A DNA stretch of 64,000 nucleotides from Atlantibacter sp. RC6 (GTDB lineage Bacteria > Pseudomonadota > Gammaproteobacteria > Enterobacterales > Enterobacteriaceae). Below the pieces are notes generated by a model. The model did not search any database and was not told the DNA's origin. It saw nothing but the letters and a program-made list of their open reading frames with translations. Location of the stretch: the NCBI RefSeq assembly GCF_014193285.1, contig NZ_JACHZE010000002.1, positions 124,001-188,000 on the forward strand. Direction: 5' to 3'. Below, in pieces: positions 27,901-38,499 of this stretch (within the stretch, counting starts at the first letter, position 1; each line of letters starts with the position of its first letter). Position numbers and translations under genes: made by a program.

Positions 27901-28287
27901 GGTAAGGCTAAATGGCGTTTCAGAGACTGATTCGCTGATGCCTGCCGCATTCTCAATATCAAAGGTTCCGACATTAACGACGGCAGGCGGCTGCCCGGAC
28001 GGCGGCGTAATCACTGCCGCCCAGTAATCCAGCGCATTCAGGATTTTCGCTTTTTGCAGCGAATTCATATTCCAGGTGGAGACCATCGGAACAACGTTCC
28101 CATCCTCATCCACATCATCATCGTCGTCACCCGGCATAAACGGCCCGTCGGTGGTATCAAAGAAACGCGCTTCAAAAACGGCGATCCCCTGAGGGTTATA
28201 AACTAAATGGCTTTCTAAAGCATAGGCTTGCAGGCTGGTAAGCCCCAGAGCCAGCGATATAGCAGCAGCCAGTGCGACTTTTTTCAT
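24922..28287 (-). CDS. Autotransporter with zinc-metalloprotease-like passenger
   Basis: This 1,121-residue protein has a signal peptide of about 23 residues (ending AYA). An N-terminal globular part (about 24-335) contains ALHELAHGLGIMNQ, that is HExxHxxGxxN with H182, E183, H186 and N192, followed by SLMSHQ at 303-308 resembling a Met-turn and ELAMLQDMGY at 320-329. It also has very acidic tracts (DDDDD near 54) and a CTGC pair at 242-245. A beta-helix-like passenger (about 340-730) and a C-terminal autotransporter barrel ending in LSATWRF follow. The third metal ligand is N rather than the usual H or D. Family assignment to metzincin-like peptidases is inference; the secreted barrel architecture is clear. 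Confidence 0.85.
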   Translation of the reverse strand: MKKVALAAAISLALGLTSLQAYALESHLVYNPQGIAVFEARFFDTTDGPFMPGDDDDDVDEDGNVVPMVSTWNMNSLQKAKILNALDYWAAVITPPSGQPPAVVNVGTFDIENAAGISESVSETPFSLTKLQALLTGSETGELVYGSHAQFVMGKMSFDELTYVPSQLPRSSRADLTSIALHELAHGLGIMNQTVEEGTGDTDDDDIEPVYKPYYADTFGTWTEHLRDDNGNPAQRGQVILCTGCDNEYDPNGFDVRLDRAYFTGDHVNEVLAGAMRGLPVKILDDYGDVDEDYMSHSELKNSLMSHQNYRNYTTFMEAELAMLQDMGYQIDRRNFFGFSVYGDGQTLVNHNGYSLRNAEGTGYIAGAYNTAMLGIGLHVYGSNNQIAQAADLLTAGPGGAGVRIDGEGNTFTVLPGTRIYADGLNGQGVMFTYGKDHNFVQRGDIQALGQDGVAARFDFGNNLLGNNYDYRGSYIRTVGGEDDELLPELDGALVDNVDITGRLAGNLAAIYISSNALVNNINVMSGAQLQGDILSEYDQQDDDGDQRLTQLSFGLLADDQGRATDQADDDFRMRYDDDISGINNLALNAAGGVTSLNGNYSVYSVDVFEDATLAGNGQYTLNADGVFNNDGIVSPGNSIGQIVINGDFQQGPTGQLLMEVDGAGNHDTLIVNGNAALDGQLTLAPQPDWYAADWQLSSTQLLQSATYSGDFSEVNSLLFSPTLALEATPQGEGVYQLAIRRAANAYSQYGQDDNARRVGEALGQIVPRAGSDMQPMFTALDFSSQDGSDIARALSQLSPAGYSAMFASSLKREQQIADLIGARQFATAPAQLAEEEWRSFAVPFGGGAWQNRQDNHVGYDATSYGILFGAEKQSTAAPNWIVGFHGAVSGQTVKVKAPENGTGKTTAFDVGMQARYAVDPQAGVWLFGNGRVGVEDGKMDRSVSFLGYSSRNHADWTGYSGSLAAGGGYNWALSDTLSAGPLAALNYTVLSREDVTESGSEGTRIHLDSQTFHSLQSRIGVGANWDKPLAAGSAVKANLQLTWDHELLDTDLVQDASFAGYRGVGFTSKNQVVGRDGMGVQAGMSYAINKDVEIGASVNSDLFRTGYDSVAGNLSATWRF

Positions 28288-28679
28288 TACCTTGTCCTTA
28301 TTTCACAACGTTAAGGCGTGGATGCCGTGATTGTGCATCGCAATTAGGGTAAAACAGGCGCACTGCCGTTCGAGTTTGAATATAAAATATATTCTCTTCA
28401 TTAACGGCTTTATTATTGCCCGCACTTTTTTATGATTAACGGCAAAGTAAAAGAATACTTGAGCTCAACAACAGGTAATTATTCCTTCACCGATCAACGG
28501 ATTTATTTTCACTCTCTTTGGGCATCGCTTTTTTCACAGCAAGCAAATGAAGCTAATAAAAGTCTTTTTGCTATGGCAGCGTAATTATCCTGCGCACCAG
28601 GCGCAAATTCCCGAGTGGTAAATTGTGATGGTCACGGCGGTTTGGCACCCGAATCATGACGTCCGGGTGCCCGGGCGAA
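28288..28679. other. Upstream region of the metalloprotease-type autotransporter, no gene
   Basis: 392 bases, AT-rich from 28370 to 28580, most likely carrying the promoter for the minus-strand autotransporter. A GC-rich inverted stretch (CCGGGTGCCCGGGC, 28663-28676) lies just beyond the yghX stop and may act in termination. No supported coding frame. Confidence 0.5.
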
Positions 28680-29567
28680 TTAATGCAGGTATTTTTCAAA
28701 CCACGCCAGGGTACGCTGCCAGGCGAGTTCAGCAGCGGCCTTGTCGTAGCGCGGCGTGGAATCATTGTGGAAGCCGTGGTTCACGCCAGGGTAGATATGT
28801 GCCTCATAGGTTTTGCCCGCTTTTTTAAGCGCGGCTTCCCAGGCGGGCCAGCCCTCGTTGATGCGCGTATCCAGTTCGGCGAAGTGCAGCAACAGCGGCG
28901 CTTTCACTTTTTCTGCATCCTGCGCAGGCGGTTGGCGGCCATAAAACGGCACGGCGGCCGCCAGTTCCGGATACGCCACCGCCGCCGCATTCGATACCCC
29001 GCCGCCATAGCAAAAGCCCGTCATGCCCACTTTGCCGGTGGCCTCTTTGTGATGCATTAAAAACTCAATAGCGGCGAAAAAGTCATTCATCAGCTTAGTG
29101 GGATCGACTTCCTGCTGGAGTTTGCGCCCTTCGTCATCGTTGCCCGGATAGCCGCCAACGGAGCTCAGCCCGTCCGGGGCCAGCGCGATATACCCGGCTT
29201 TCGCTACCCGGCGCGCCACGTCCTCGATATACGGGTTTAAGCCACGGTTTTCGTGTACCACCACCACGGCAGGCACTTTGCCGGCTGCCTTCGCAGGTTT
29301 GACCAGATAGCCGCGCACCTCGCCGTGTCCGTTTGGCGAAGGATAGGTGATGTATTCGGGCAGGATATCCGGGTCGGTAAACAGCACCTGTTCCGCCAGG
29401 GCGTAGTTGGGTTTGAGCAGGTCAAACAGCGCCAACGCGGTTAATCCGCCGACGGCGTATTTGGTCGCCAGCTCCAGGAATTCGCGTTTGGTGATTTTGC
29501 CGTGGGCGTAATAGTCGTAGTAATCGAGCAGTTGTTGAGGAAAGTCTTTAGCGGTGAGGCGCGTCAT
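28680..29567 (-). CDS. yghX: Dienelactone hydrolase family protein
   Basis: This 295-residue alpha/beta hydrolase has the nucleophile Cys in [10 protein letters not shown], an Asp in [11 protein letters not shown] and a His in GVNHGFHND, the Cys-Asp-His triad of dienelactone hydrolases. The N-terminal segment has a hydrophobic stretch [15 protein letters not shown] after TKREFLEL, resembling a degenerate export or anchor signal. I recognise it as YghX, which is broken in E. coli K-12 but intact here. ATG 29567 with GGAG upstream is preferred to the frame start at 29600. The physiological substrate is unknown. Confidence 0.87.
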   Translation of the reverse strand: MTRLTAKDFPQQLLDYYDYYAHGKITKREFLELATKYAVGGLTALALFDLLKPNYALAEQVLFTDPDILPEYITYPSPNGHGEVRGYLVKPAKAAGKVPAVVVVHENRGLNPYIEDVARRVAKAGYIALAPDGLSSVGGYPGNDDEGRKLQQEVDPTKLMNDFFAAIEFLMHHKEATGKVGMTGFCYGGGVSNAAAVAYPELAAAVPFYGRQPPAQDAEKVKAPLLLHFAELDTRINEGWPAWEAALKKAGKTYEAHIYPGVNHGFHNDSTPRYDKAAAELAWQRTLAWFEKYLH

Positions 29568-29663
29568 AGCAGGCTCCGGCGTGTCGCTGACGAAAGTCAT
29601 TTAAGCGAAGCACAACACGGCGGATTTGCACAGAATTTCACCACGGCAGGCCGTGGCGAACGA

Positions 29664-30748
<1,085 letters not shown>

Positions 30749-30851
30749 GCACCGAACCCATTTTTTTGATTTTAAAATTAGCACATGGTATCGTCAACGC
30801 ACCCCATCGAAGCCACAACCGTAACAACCTGAAGTATAAGGAAATTATATC

Positions 30852-31256
30852 ATGTTGCCCGATTATCTCGTGGCGGCGCGTTACGTTATTTCTACGCCTG
30901 CTACCCCGCCGCAGCCCGACAGCGCAGATGAAAATTTCACTCAAGGAATACCCGATATCAGAGAGCATGAGAAAGATATTTTAAGCCGGACTTCATTGGC
31001 GGGGCAACGAAGTCATGCTTTACTTGAGGAGCGTGACCGCCACATTAAAGAGCGCCTGTTCTGTGCGGCTAAAATTGATAGCTTTGCGCAAGTGCTTAAT
31101 AATCTTCTCGAACAACAAAAAATAAGCCCGGAAGAGATCAGCCAATTAATTCATGAGCAAACGACGTTGATAAACGATCAGGGTAAGAAAATTTGGCTTA
31201 ATCTTATTACCCGCGAATCAACGGAGCCTGTTTTTTATCAATTAGGGGATAAATAA
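30852..31256 (+). CDS. Uncharacterised 134-residue protein (first of a pair)
   Basis: The protein is helical and charged; residues 45-90 contain a heptad-like stretch (LEERDRHIKERL, IDSFAQVLNNLLEQQ). There are no membrane segments or known motifs. A good ribosome site (TATAAGGAAATTATATC) precedes the ATG. The gene is more AT-rich than its core neighbours and is followed three bases later by the next gene, so the two form one unit. Function unknown. Confidence 0.65.
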   Translation: MLPDYLVAARYVISTPATPPQPDSADENFTQGIPDIREHEKDILSRTSLAGQRSHALLEERDRHIKERLFCAAKIDSFAQVLNNLLEQQKISPEEISQLIHEQTTLINDQGKKIWLNLITRESTEPVFYQLGDK

Positions 31257-31259
31257 ACA

Positions 31260-31709
31260 ATGGAAAAACAGGAAACTGAAAAATATTTTACTTTGGATAA
31301 GCAAGAAGAACAAAAATTTATATTAAGTCAGAACAGACAGGTACTGATTAATATTCGTAATGACGATATTGCTTACTACACCCAGGAAGTCGCCATCCCT
31401 GCCGCGCTGGTGCAGTTGAAATGGCAAAACCGCCGGGAAATTTACGCGCTGAAGGTCAAAGAAGAGATCTATGGCGCCGTGCTTTGCGCCATCATGAAAA
31501 AAAATCCCGCGCTCAAAAACGAACTGGAAGCGCAGATTGAAGCGCGCTATCAACAACTCAAAACCGACGAAGCCGCAACGCTGATGATGAGCCGCCAGCT
31601 TGCTGAAAAACAGTATAAAACCCACACCGTGCCTACCCTGCCGCCGGAGGAAATCACGCCTGGCGAACCCGACGCTGCCGTTTCGCCCTCTTCCCCCACC
31701 GGCCACTGA
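31260..31709 (+). CDS. Uncharacterised 149-residue protein (second of a pair)
   Basis: The protein is mostly helical, with charged Glu/Lys-rich stretches near both ends of the helical part (EKQETEKYF, then ELEAQIEARYQQLKTDEAA) and a Pro-rich tail (PTLPPEEITPGEPDAAVSP). No recognised domain. It begins three bases after the previous gene. The 5' part is AT-rich and the 3' part GC-rich, which may reflect a mosaic origin. Confidence 0.65.
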   Translation: MEKQETEKYFTLDKQEEQKFILSQNRQVLINIRNDDIAYYTQEVAIPAALVQLKWQNRREIYALKVKEEIYGAVLCAIMKKNPALKNELEAQIEARYQQLKTDEAATLMMSRQLAEKQYKTHTVPTLPPEEITPGEPDAAVSPSSPTGH

Positions 31710-31795
31710 CCTCTTCAGGAATATCCTGAATCCGCCGGAAAACGGGCGCCCGGGCACTATCCTTAAAGGGAATGTTCTACTGATGGAGATCCCTT

Positions 31796-32692
31796 ATGGC
31801 CAATGATCAAACCCACGTTCAGGACCCAACCACCCAGTATTACACCGGCGAATACCCGAAACAGCTCCAGCCTGTTCCGGGTATCCAGGCAAAAATGGAT
31901 CCGGTCCCCGACTGCGGCGAGAAAAGCTACGTCGGTTCGGGCCGCCTTAAGGATCGTAAAGCGCTGGTCACCGGCGGCGACTCGGGCATCGGGCGCGCAG
32001 CGGCCATCGCTTACGCGCGTGAAGGCGCTGATGTGGTGCTGAACTATCTGCCCGACGAGCAGGAAGACGCCGAAGCGGTAAAAAAACTGATTGAAGAGGC
32101 GGGGCGCAAAGCGGTGCTGATCCCTGGCGATTTGAGCGATGAGACGTTCGCCCGCAGCCTGGTGGACCAGGCGGTGAAAGAGTTAGGCGGGCTGGACATT
32201 CTGGCGCTGGTGGCGGGTAAGCAGGTCGCCGTGCAGGATATCGCCGAGATCACCAGCGAGCAGTTCACCAAAACCTATGCGGTCAATGTATTCGCATTGT
32301 TCTGGATAACCCAACAGGCGCTGCCGCACCTGAAACCCGGCGCAAGCATTATCACAACGTCGTCGATTCAGGCGTATCAACCGAGCCCACACCTGCTGGA
32401 TTATGCATCCACCAAAGCGGCCATCCTCAACTTCACGCGCGGGCTGGCGAAGCAGATTGCCGAGAAAGGCATTCGCGTGAACTGCGTAGCGCCTGGCCCC
32501 ATCTGGACCGCGCTACAGATTTGCGGCGGGCAGCCGCAGGAGAAACTGCCGGAATTCGGTAAGCAGACGCCGATGAAACGCGCGGGGCAACCCGCTGAGC
32601 TGGCGCCGATTTATGTCTACCTGGCCAGCCAGGAGTCCAGCTACGTCACGGCGGAAGTTCACGGCGTGACCGGCGGCGAGCATTTAGGCTAA
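31796..32692 (+). CDS. yghA: Short-chain dehydrogenase/reductase
   Basis: This 298-residue SDR has the cofactor motif [20 protein letters not shown] near 61-80 and the catalytic Ser-Tyr-Lys (TSSIQAYQP then YASTKAA). It has the N-terminal extension ([20 protein letters not shown]) typical of the YghA/GsgA group. An NADP-dependent alcohol or aldehyde reductase is likely; the E. coli homologue is a broad oxidoreductase. GGAG lies just ahead of ATG 31796. It converges with exbD across a strong terminator. Confidence 0.93.
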   Translation: MANDQTHVQDPTTQYYTGEYPKQLQPVPGIQAKMDPVPDCGEKSYVGSGRLKDRKALVTGGDSGIGRAAAIAYAREGADVVLNYLPDEQEDAEAVKKLIEEAGRKAVLIPGDLSDETFARSLVDQAVKELGGLDILALVAGKQVAVQDIAEITSEQFTKTYAVNVFALFWITQQALPHLKPGASIITTSSIQAYQPSPHLLDYASTKAAILNFTRGLAKQIAEKGIRVNCVAPGPIWTALQICGGQPQEKLPEFGKQTPMKRAGQPAELAPIYVYLASQESSYVTAEVHGVTGGEHLG

Positions 32693-32704
32693 ACCGCAGG
32701 CAAT

Positions 32705-32736
32705 AAAAAAGGCGTGGTCTTCGCCACGCCTTTTTT
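32705..32736. terminator. Bidirectional terminator yghA/exbD
   Basis: The stem GGCGTGG/CCACGCC with loop TCTTCG is flanked by six A before and six T after, so it works in both directions. Confidence 0.95.
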
Positions 32737-32748
32737 AGCGCCCGGAAA

Positions 32749-33174
32749 TCACTTCGCTTTCGCGGTTTCCTGGCCGACTAAACCAATCTTCAGATATCCC
32801 GCCTGATGCAGGGTATCCATCACTTTCATCATGGTTTCGTAATCAACGGTTTTATCTGCGCGGAAGAACACCGTGGTGTCTTTCTTGCCTTGCGTCAGCG
32901 TGTCGAGCTGCGCGATCAGGGTTTCCGCAGTAATCGGCTCATTGCCAAGGAACATCGATTTGTCCGCTTTCACCGACACGTAAATCGGTTTTTCCGGGCG
33001 CGGCTGCGGCTGGCTGGTGGAGGCCGGCAGGTTCACTTTAACGTCAACCGTCGCCAGCGGCGCGGCCACCATAAAGATAATCAACAGAACCAACATCACG
33101 TCGATAAACGGCGTGACGTTGATTTCATGCATTTCGCCGTTGTCGTCGAGATTCTCGTTAAGACGCATTGCCAT
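32749..33174 (-). CDS. exbD: TonB-system proton channel subunit ExbD
   Basis: This 141-residue inner-membrane protein has a single N-terminal helix containing the essential Asp (NVTPFIDVMLVLLIIFMV) and a periplasmic domain. With ExbB it harvests the proton gradient to power TonB-dependent uptake of iron-siderophores and vitamin B12. It lies six bases after exbB on the same transcript. Confidence 0.97.
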   Translation of the reverse strand: MAMRLNENLDDNGEMHEINVTPFIDVMLVLLIIFMVAAPLATVDVKVNLPASTSQPQPRPEKPIYVSVKADKSMFLGNEPITAETLIAQLDTLTQGKKDTTVFFRADKTVDYETMMKVMDTLHQAGYLKIGLVGQETAKAK

Positions 33175-33180
33175 AGGGCA

Positions 33181-33912
33181 TTAACCTACACGTAATTTCT
33201 GAGCGGTACGCACCGGGCGCGCAGAAGAAGCATTCAGATCCAGATCGCGGCTTTGCAGCAGCAGGACCTGCGCGGCGACATCGCCCAGCGTGGCTTTGTA
33301 GCTGCCGATCATACGGGCGAAGATGTTGTAAATCACCACCGCCGGGATAGCGGCTACCAGACCGATCGCCGTCGCCAGCAGCGCTTCCGCGATGCCAGGC
33401 GCAACCACCGCGAGGTTAGTGGTTTGGGTCTGGGCGATACCAATAAAGCTGTTCATGATGCCCCAGACGGTGCCGAACAGCCCCACAAACGGCGAGATCG
33501 CGCCGATGGTGGCGAGGTAACCGTTGCCGCGCCCCATATGACGGCCCACCGCCGCAACGCGGCGCTCAAGACGAAAACCGGTACGTTCTTTGATCCCTTC
33601 GTTGTCTTCGCTGCCTGCGGAGAGCTCAAGCTCGTCCTGGGCTTCGTTAATCAACGCGGTGCTGAGACTTTTGCCGTGGAAGGAGGCGGAAATTTCGCTG
33701 GCGTCGTTCAGGGAACGGGCTTTCGCTAACAACTGCTGCTCGCGCTGGAGGCGGCGCTTGTGGCTAATCAGTTCAGCGCTTTTGCTAAAGAAGATCGCCC
33801 AGGTCACGACGGAGGCCAGAATCAGGCCAATCATCACCATTTTCACCACGATATCAGCGTGCTGATACATACCCCAGACGGAGAGATCCGTCTGCATCAA
33901 CTCATTACCCAC
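33181..33912 (-). CDS. exbB: TonB-system proton channel subunit ExbB
   Basis: This 243-residue protein matches E. coli ExbB closely: LMQTDLSVWGMYQHADIV at the start, then GAISPFVGLFGTVWGIM and EALLATAIGLVAAIPAV membrane segments of the MotA/ExbB family. GTG 33912 is taken as the start, as in E. coli, with GGAGATACA upstream; the frame itself is open to 33930. The upstream region has a Fur-like box. Confidence 0.96.
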   Translation of the reverse strand: MGNELMQTDLSVWGMYQHADIVVKMVMIGLILASVVTWAIFFSKSAELISHKRRLQREQQLLAKARSLNDASEISASFHGKSLSTALINEAQDELELSAGSEDNEGIKERTGFRLERRVAAVGRHMGRGNGYLATIGAISPFVGLFGTVWGIMNSFIGIAQTQTTNLAVVAPGIAEALLATAIGLVAAIPAVVIYNIFARMIGSYKATLGDVAAQVLLLQSRDLDLNASSARPVRTAQKLRVG

Positions 33913-33972
33913 TCTGTATCTCCAGGACAAAAATCACCAAACTGCTGCTAATAATATCAAAACATCATCGAA

Positions 33973-33991
33973 TTGATAGTAGTTCTCATTA
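33973..33991. promoter_or_regulatory. Putative Fur box upstream of exbB
   Basis: TTGATAGTAGTTCTCATTA partly matches the 19-bp Fur palindrome (GATAATGATAATCATTATC) and sits about 60 bases before the exbB start in the exbB/metC intergenic region. Iron repression of exbBD is established in relatives; this site itself is judged by eye. Confidence 0.55.
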
Positions 33992-34112
33992 GTATTTGCA
34001 TAGTGTCGGAAAAAGGCGCGATTTTCCTTGCGCTTACGCAGTAAATCGAATCAGCAGAATATTTTTTAACTTTTTGAGTCTTTGTTGAAGAAAACCTGCC
34101 CCCTAACCGTGT

Positions 34113-34136
34113 TAACGTATGGACATCCAGACGTAT
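34113..34136 (+). promoter_or_regulatory. Putative tandem MetJ boxes upstream of metC
   Basis: Three adjacent 8-mers, TAACGTAT, GGACATCC and AGACGTAT, resemble the AGACGTCT met box (the last is the best, 7 of 8). They end 18 bases before the metC start, where the MetJ repressor with S-adenosylmethionine would block transcription. Confidence 0.65.
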
Positions 34137-34154
34137 AAACAGGATCCCGCACAG

Positions 34155-35342
34155 ATGAAAAAACAGCACATCGAAACCGCGCTGGTCAACGCCGGACGCA
34201 GCAAACGTTATACCCAGGGCTCAGTGAATAGCGTGATCCAACGCGCGTCGTCACTGGTGTTTGACAGCGTGGCCGCCAAAAAAGCCGCCACCGCCGGGCG
34301 CGCGTCCGGCGAGCTGTTTTACGGGCGGCGCGGCACCCTGACCCACTTCTCGCTTCAGGAAGCGATGTGCGAGCTGGAAGGCGGCGCGGGCTGCGCGCTG
34401 TTCCCCTGCGGCGCGGCAGCGGTGGCGAATACCATTCTGGCATTTGTCGAACAGGGCGATCATGTGCTGGTGACCAATACCGCTTATGAACCCACGCAAG
34501 ATTTCTGCACGAAAATCCTTGGCAAACTCGGCGTCACCACCAGCTGGTTCGACCCACTGATCGGCGCGGGTATTGCGGACTTGATCCAGCCGAACACCAA
34601 AATCGTGTTTCTGGAATCGCCCGGCTCTATCACCATGGAGGTGCATGATGTCCCGGCGATTGTCGCCGCCGTGCGCCGTATCGCGCCCGAGGCGATTATC
34701 ATGATCGACAACACCTGGGCGGCGGGCGTGCTGTTTAAGGCGCTGGATTTCGGCATTGATATTTCGATTCAGGCGGGCACCAAATACCTGATCGGCCATT
34801 CTGATGGCATGGTAGGCACCGCCGTGGCCAATGCGCGCACCTGGGCGCAACTGCGGGAAAACGCCTATCTGATGGGCCAGATGCTGGATGCCGACACCGC
34901 CTATATGACCAGCCGGGGTCTGCGCACGCTGGCGGTGCGGTTGCGTCAGCATCATGAAAGCAGTCTGACGGTCGCCGAATGGTTGGCGGCGCATCCGCAG
35001 GTGGCACGCGTTAATCATCCGGCGCTGCCCGGCAGTAAAGGCCACGAATTCTGGAAGCGCGATTTCCTCGGCAGCAGCGGTTTATTCTCATTTATCCTGA
35101 AAAAGCGTCTTACCGAGACGGAGTTTGCGGCCTATCTCGATAATTTTAATTATTTCGGCATGGCCTATTCCTGGGGCGGCTTCGAATCGCTTATTCTTGC
35201 CAACCAGCCAGAAGAGATCGCCGCCATTCGCCCGGACAGCCGCGTTGATTTCGACGGCACGCTGGTGCGCGTTCACATCGGCCTTGAGAATGTCGAAGAT
35301 TTAATTGCCGATCTGGAAGCCGGTTTCGGGCGTATTGCCTGA
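34155..35342 (+). CDS. metC: Cystathionine beta-lyase
   Basis: This 395-residue enzyme closely follows E. coli Met[20 protein letters not shown] at the start, [14 protein letters not shown] with the PLP-phosphate Tyr-x-Arg motif, TAYEPTQDF, and the cofactor lysine in [12 protein letters not shown]. It converts cystathionine to homocysteine, pyruvate and ammonia. The upstream ATG at 34119 lies inside the MetJ boxes, so ATG 34155 is preferred. A second, divergent homologue lies at 14165. Confidence 0.96.
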   Translation: MKKQHIETALVNAGRSKRYTQGSVNSVIQRASSLVFDSVAAKKAATAGRASGELFYGRRGTLTHFSLQEAMCELEGGAGCALFPCGAAAVANTILAFVEQGDHVLVTNTAYEPTQDFCTKILGKLGVTTSWFDPLIGAGIADLIQPNTKIVFLESPGSITMEVHDVPAIVAAVRRIAPEAIIMIDNTWAAGVLFKALDFGIDISIQAGTKYLIGHSDGMVGTAVANARTWAQLRENAYLMGQMLDADTAYMTSRGLRTLAVRLRQHHESSLTVAEWLAAHPQVARVNHPALPGSKGHEFWKRDFLGSSGLFSFILKKRLTETEFAAYLDNFNYFGMAYSWGGFESLILANQPEEIAAIRPDSRVDFDGTLVRVHIGLENVEDLIADLEAGFGRIA

Positions 35343-35464
35343 AGTTGCCAGTACTGGACAGCTACACGGACAGAATAGTCCGTATTTATTGGGCCCCGGA
35401 TCAAACCGTTCCGGGCTTTTTGCGATTACAATAACCCTATCCACGCTGTTCGTCAGGATTACCC

Positions 35465-36118
35465 ATGGTTGTTATTCAGAATATTGTTTCCGCGCTCTGG
35501 CAGCATGATTTCGCTGCGCTGGCGGACCCGCATGTTGTCGGCATTGTTTACGGCGTGATGTTTGCCACGCTGTTTCTGGAAAATGGGCTGTTACCCGCCT
35601 CATTTTTACCCGGTGATAGTTTATTGCTACTGGCAGGGGCGCTGGTGGCGAAAGGCGTGATGGATTTCGTTCCGACCATGCTGATCCTGACGTCCGCCGC
35701 CAGCCTCGGCTGCTGGCTGAGCTACGTGCAGGGCCGCTGGCTTGGCAATACCCGAACGGTAAAAGGCTGGCTAAAGCAACTGCCGGCAAAATATCACCAA
35801 CGCGCCACCTGCATGTTCGATCAGCACGGGCTGCTGGCGCTGCTGGCCGGGCGGTTCCTGGCGTTTATCCGCACCCTGCTGCCGACCATGGCGGGCATTT
35901 CCGGCCTGTCCAACCGCCGCTTCCAGTTCTTTAACTGGCTCAGCGCATTTTTGTGGGTCGGCGTGGTGACCAGCTTCGGCTATGCACTTAGCATGATCCC
36001 CTTCGTGAAGCGCCATGAAGATCAGGTTATGACCTTCCTGATGGTGCTGCCGATTGTGCTGCTGGTGGCGGGCTTTATCGGCGCGCTGACGGTGGTGCTG
36101 AAGAAAAAATTTGCCTGA
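35465..36118 (+). CDS. yghB: DedA family inner-membrane protein
   Basis: This 217-residue protein matches E. coli YghB almost throughout: [15 protein letters not shown], the conserved [19 protein letters not shown] and a Lys-rich C-terminus. DedA proteins are involved in membrane phospholipid and envelope homeostasis and resemble lipid scramblases/proton-dependent transporters. The start ATG 35465 has AGGATTACCC upstream. Confidence 0.96.
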   Translation: MVVIQNIVSALWQHDFAALADPHVVGIVYGVMFATLFLENGLLPASFLPGDSLLLLAGALVAKGVMDFVPTMLILTSAASLGCWLSYVQGRWLGNTRTVKGWLKQLPAKYHQRATCMFDQHGLLALLAGRFLAFIRTLLPTMAGISGLSNRRFQFFNWLSAFLWVGVVTSFGYALSMIPFVKRHEDQVMTFLMVLPIVLLVAGFIGALTVVLKKKFA

Positions 36119-36149
36119 TAAGTCACCTCGCCGCCAGGCGGGGTGATGA

Positions 36150-37046
36150 CTACCCCTGTAACGTGCGCATCCGCGCCGCATCCTCTCCCGGCGTCACGCC
36201 GAAATAGCGTTTAAATTCCCGGCTGAACTGCGATGCGCTCTCGTAACCCACGCGCATCGCCGCCGCGCTGGCTTTCATCCCGTCATGCACAATCAGCATT
36301 CTGGCCTTATGCAGGCGGAAAGTTTTGATGTACTGCAATGGCGAGGTGCTGGTTACCGACTTGAAGTTATGGTGAAACGCCGAGACGCTCATATTGGCGT
36401 CCAGCGCCAGTTGGTCCACGGTCAGGTTTTCGGTGTACTGGTTTTCAATGCGCTTGAGCACGCGGCTTATCAGGCTGAAATGCGTCTGGCGGCTCACCAG
36501 CGCCAGCAGCGCCCCACCTCGCGGCCCCATTAAGACGTGATAGAGGATTTCACGAATAATCGACTTCCCGAGGATCCGCGCATCCAGCGGCTTATCCAGC
36601 ACATCTATCAACCGCTCAATGGCGCAGAGGATTTCATCGGATAGCACTGCGGAGTTAATCCCGCTGGCGCACTGCGCCGGGTGAAACGCGTCATCTTCAC
36701 CGATGTCCATCAATAGGGTTTGCAATTGCTGAACATCAACGTTAATGCGGATGCCCGCCAGCGGCGTTTCCGGCGTGGCGAAGGTTTCGCACTCAAACGG
36801 CAGCGGCACCGTCAGCAGCAGATATTCGTTAGCGTCATAGCGAAACACCCGATCGTTAAGATAACCGGTCTTATTGCCGGAAAAGAGAAATATGATGCCA
36901 GGCTGGTACATCACCGGGGTGCGCGGATGCGGCTGGGTGCCATACAGCAGGCGGATTTCGGGCAGCAGGGCGCTGATTTTTTCTTCATTATTTTTCAGAA
37001 GGTTAACTTTGTTTGCCAGATGCTGGCAGATTTGCTGACGGTTCAT
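36150..37046 (-). CDS. yqhC: AraC family activator of aldehyde reductase genes
   Basis: This 298-residue protein has an N-terminal ligand-sensing domain and a C-terminal AraC double helix-turn-helix (about 195-290: [19 protein letters not shown], then [19 protein letters not shown]). It matches YqhC, which activates yqhD and dkgA when reactive aldehydes such as glyoxal are present. It is divergent from yqhD, so the 187-base gap (37047-37233) should hold its binding site. Confidence 0.94.
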   Translation of the reverse strand: MNRQQICQHLANKVNLLKNNEEKISALLPEIRLLYGTQPHPRTPVMYQPGIIFLFSGNKTGYLNDRVFRYDANEYLLLTVPLPFECETFATPETPLAGIRINVDVQQLQTLLMDIGEDDAFHPAQCASGINSAVLSDEILCAIERLIDVLDKPLDARILGKSIIREILYHVLMGPRGGALLALVSRQTHFSLISRVLKRIENQYTENLTVDQLALDANMSVSAFHHNFKSVTSTSPLQYIKTFRLHKARMLIVHDGMKASAAAMRVGYESASQFSREFKRYFGVTPGEDAARMRTLQG

Positions 37047-37233
37047 GATTCGCTACGCCGTGGCTACTGTTCACGCCTCACATTGTGCGCAAAAAATTGC
37101 TAATCCTCCAGTGCGCTGGAGAAACAGGCAAGACACCGGCAGAAATGAGCATTGAGCATCCCGATAGCCACGCCCACAATATGTCCCATCGCCACGCTGT
37201 GGCTCTCTGTTCACCCACTTAACGGGAGTTCCC

Positions 37234-38397
37234 ATGAATAATTTCGATCTGCATACCCCAACCCGAATCCTGTTTGGTAAAAATTCCATCGCTCAGCTAC
37301 GGGCGCAAATTCCAGAAGGCAGCCGCGTGTTGATCACTTACGGCGGCGGTAGCGTCAAGAAAACCGGCGTGCTGGACCAGGTATATGACGCGCTGAAAGG
37401 GCTGGACGTACTGGAATTCGGCGGCATTGAGCCGAACCCGTCCTACGAAACGCTGATGAAAGCGGTTGACGTGGCCCGTAAAGAGAACGTGACTTTCCTG
37501 CTGGCTGTCGGTGGGGGTTCAGTACTGGACGGCACCAAGTTTATCGCCGCCGCCGCGCTCTACCCGGACAACGTCGACCCGTGGGAAATTCTCCAGACCT
37601 CCGGCAGCAAAATCACCCGCGCTATCCCCATGGGATCGGTACTCACCCTGCCCGCCACCGGTTCTGAATCCAACAAAGGCGCGGTGATTTCCCGTCGTGC
37701 CACTGGCGACAAACAGGCGTTCCATTCTCCGTTCGTACAGCCGGTGTTCGCGGTGCTCGATCCGGTTTACACCTATACCCTGCCGCCGCGTCAGGTAGCA
37801 AACGGTGTGGTGGATGCTTTTGTTCATACCGTTGAGCAGTACATCACTTACCCGGTGAATGCCAAAGTGCAGGACCGCTTCGCGGAAGGCATTTTGCTGA
37901 CGCTGGTGGAAGATGGCCCGAAAGCGCTGTCTGAGCCGGAAAACTATGACGTGCGCGCCAACGTGATGTGGGCGGCGACCATGGCGCTGAACGGCCTGAT
38001 CGGCGCGGGCGTGCCGCAGGACTGGGCAACCCATATGCTGGGCCACGAACTCACCGCGATGCACGGCCTTGACCATGCGCAGACGCTGGCGGTGGTATTG
38101 CCGTCACTGCTCAACATCAAGCGCAATGAAAAACGCGCCAAGCTGTTGCAGTACGCGGAGCGCGTCTGGGCAATCACCGAAGGCAGCGAAGACGCGCGTA
38201 TTGATGCCGCCATCGCCGCGACCCGCCATTTCTTCGAGCAGATGGGCGTGCCGACCACCCTTTCCGGCTATGGTCTCGACGGCAGCTCCATCCCCGGTTT
38301 GCTGGCGAAGCTGGAAGAACATGGCATGACGAAACTCGGTGAACACAAAGACATTACCCTGGATGTGAGCCGTAAAATTTACGAAGCCGCACGCTAA
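37234..38397 (+). CDS. yqhD: NADPH-dependent aldehyde reductase / alcohol dehydrogenase
   Basis: This 387-residue iron-type alcohol dehydrogenase matches E. coli YqhD: the NADPH-binding YGGGSVKKTGV and LLAVGGGSVLDG blocks, and metal ligands in GVVDAFVHTVEQY and LGHELTAMHGLDH. It reduces many short aldehydes (for example acrolein, glyoxal, butanal) and protects against lipid peroxidation products. AACGGGAG lies before ATG 37234. Activation by YqhC is expected. Confidence 0.96.
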   Translation: MNNFDLHTPTRILFGKNSIAQLRAQIPEGSRVLITYGGGSVKKTGVLDQVYDALKGLDVLEFGGIEPNPSYETLMKAVDVARKENVTFLLAVGGGSVLDGTKFIAAAALYPDNVDPWEILQTSGSKITRAIPMGSVLTLPATGSESNKGAVISRRATGDKQAFHSPFVQPVFAVLDPVYTYTLPPRQVANGVVDAFVHTVEQYITYPVNAKVQDRFAEGILLTLVEDGPKALSEPENYDVRANVMWAATMALNGLIGAGVPQDWATHMLGHELTAMHGLDHAQTLAVVLPSLLNIKRNEKRAKLLQYAERVWAITEGSEDARIDAAIAATRHFFEQMGVPTTLSGYGLDGSSIPGLLAKLEEHGMTKLGEHKDITLDVSRKIYEAAR

Positions 38398-38499
38398 GCT
38401 TTTTACCGACCAACCTTTCGTTTTCGGCTTTTTCGTCCAGAATTAAGTCACTCGACTTACCCCGCAGCACCTTGCGGGGTATTCCAAAAGGAGGAATTT

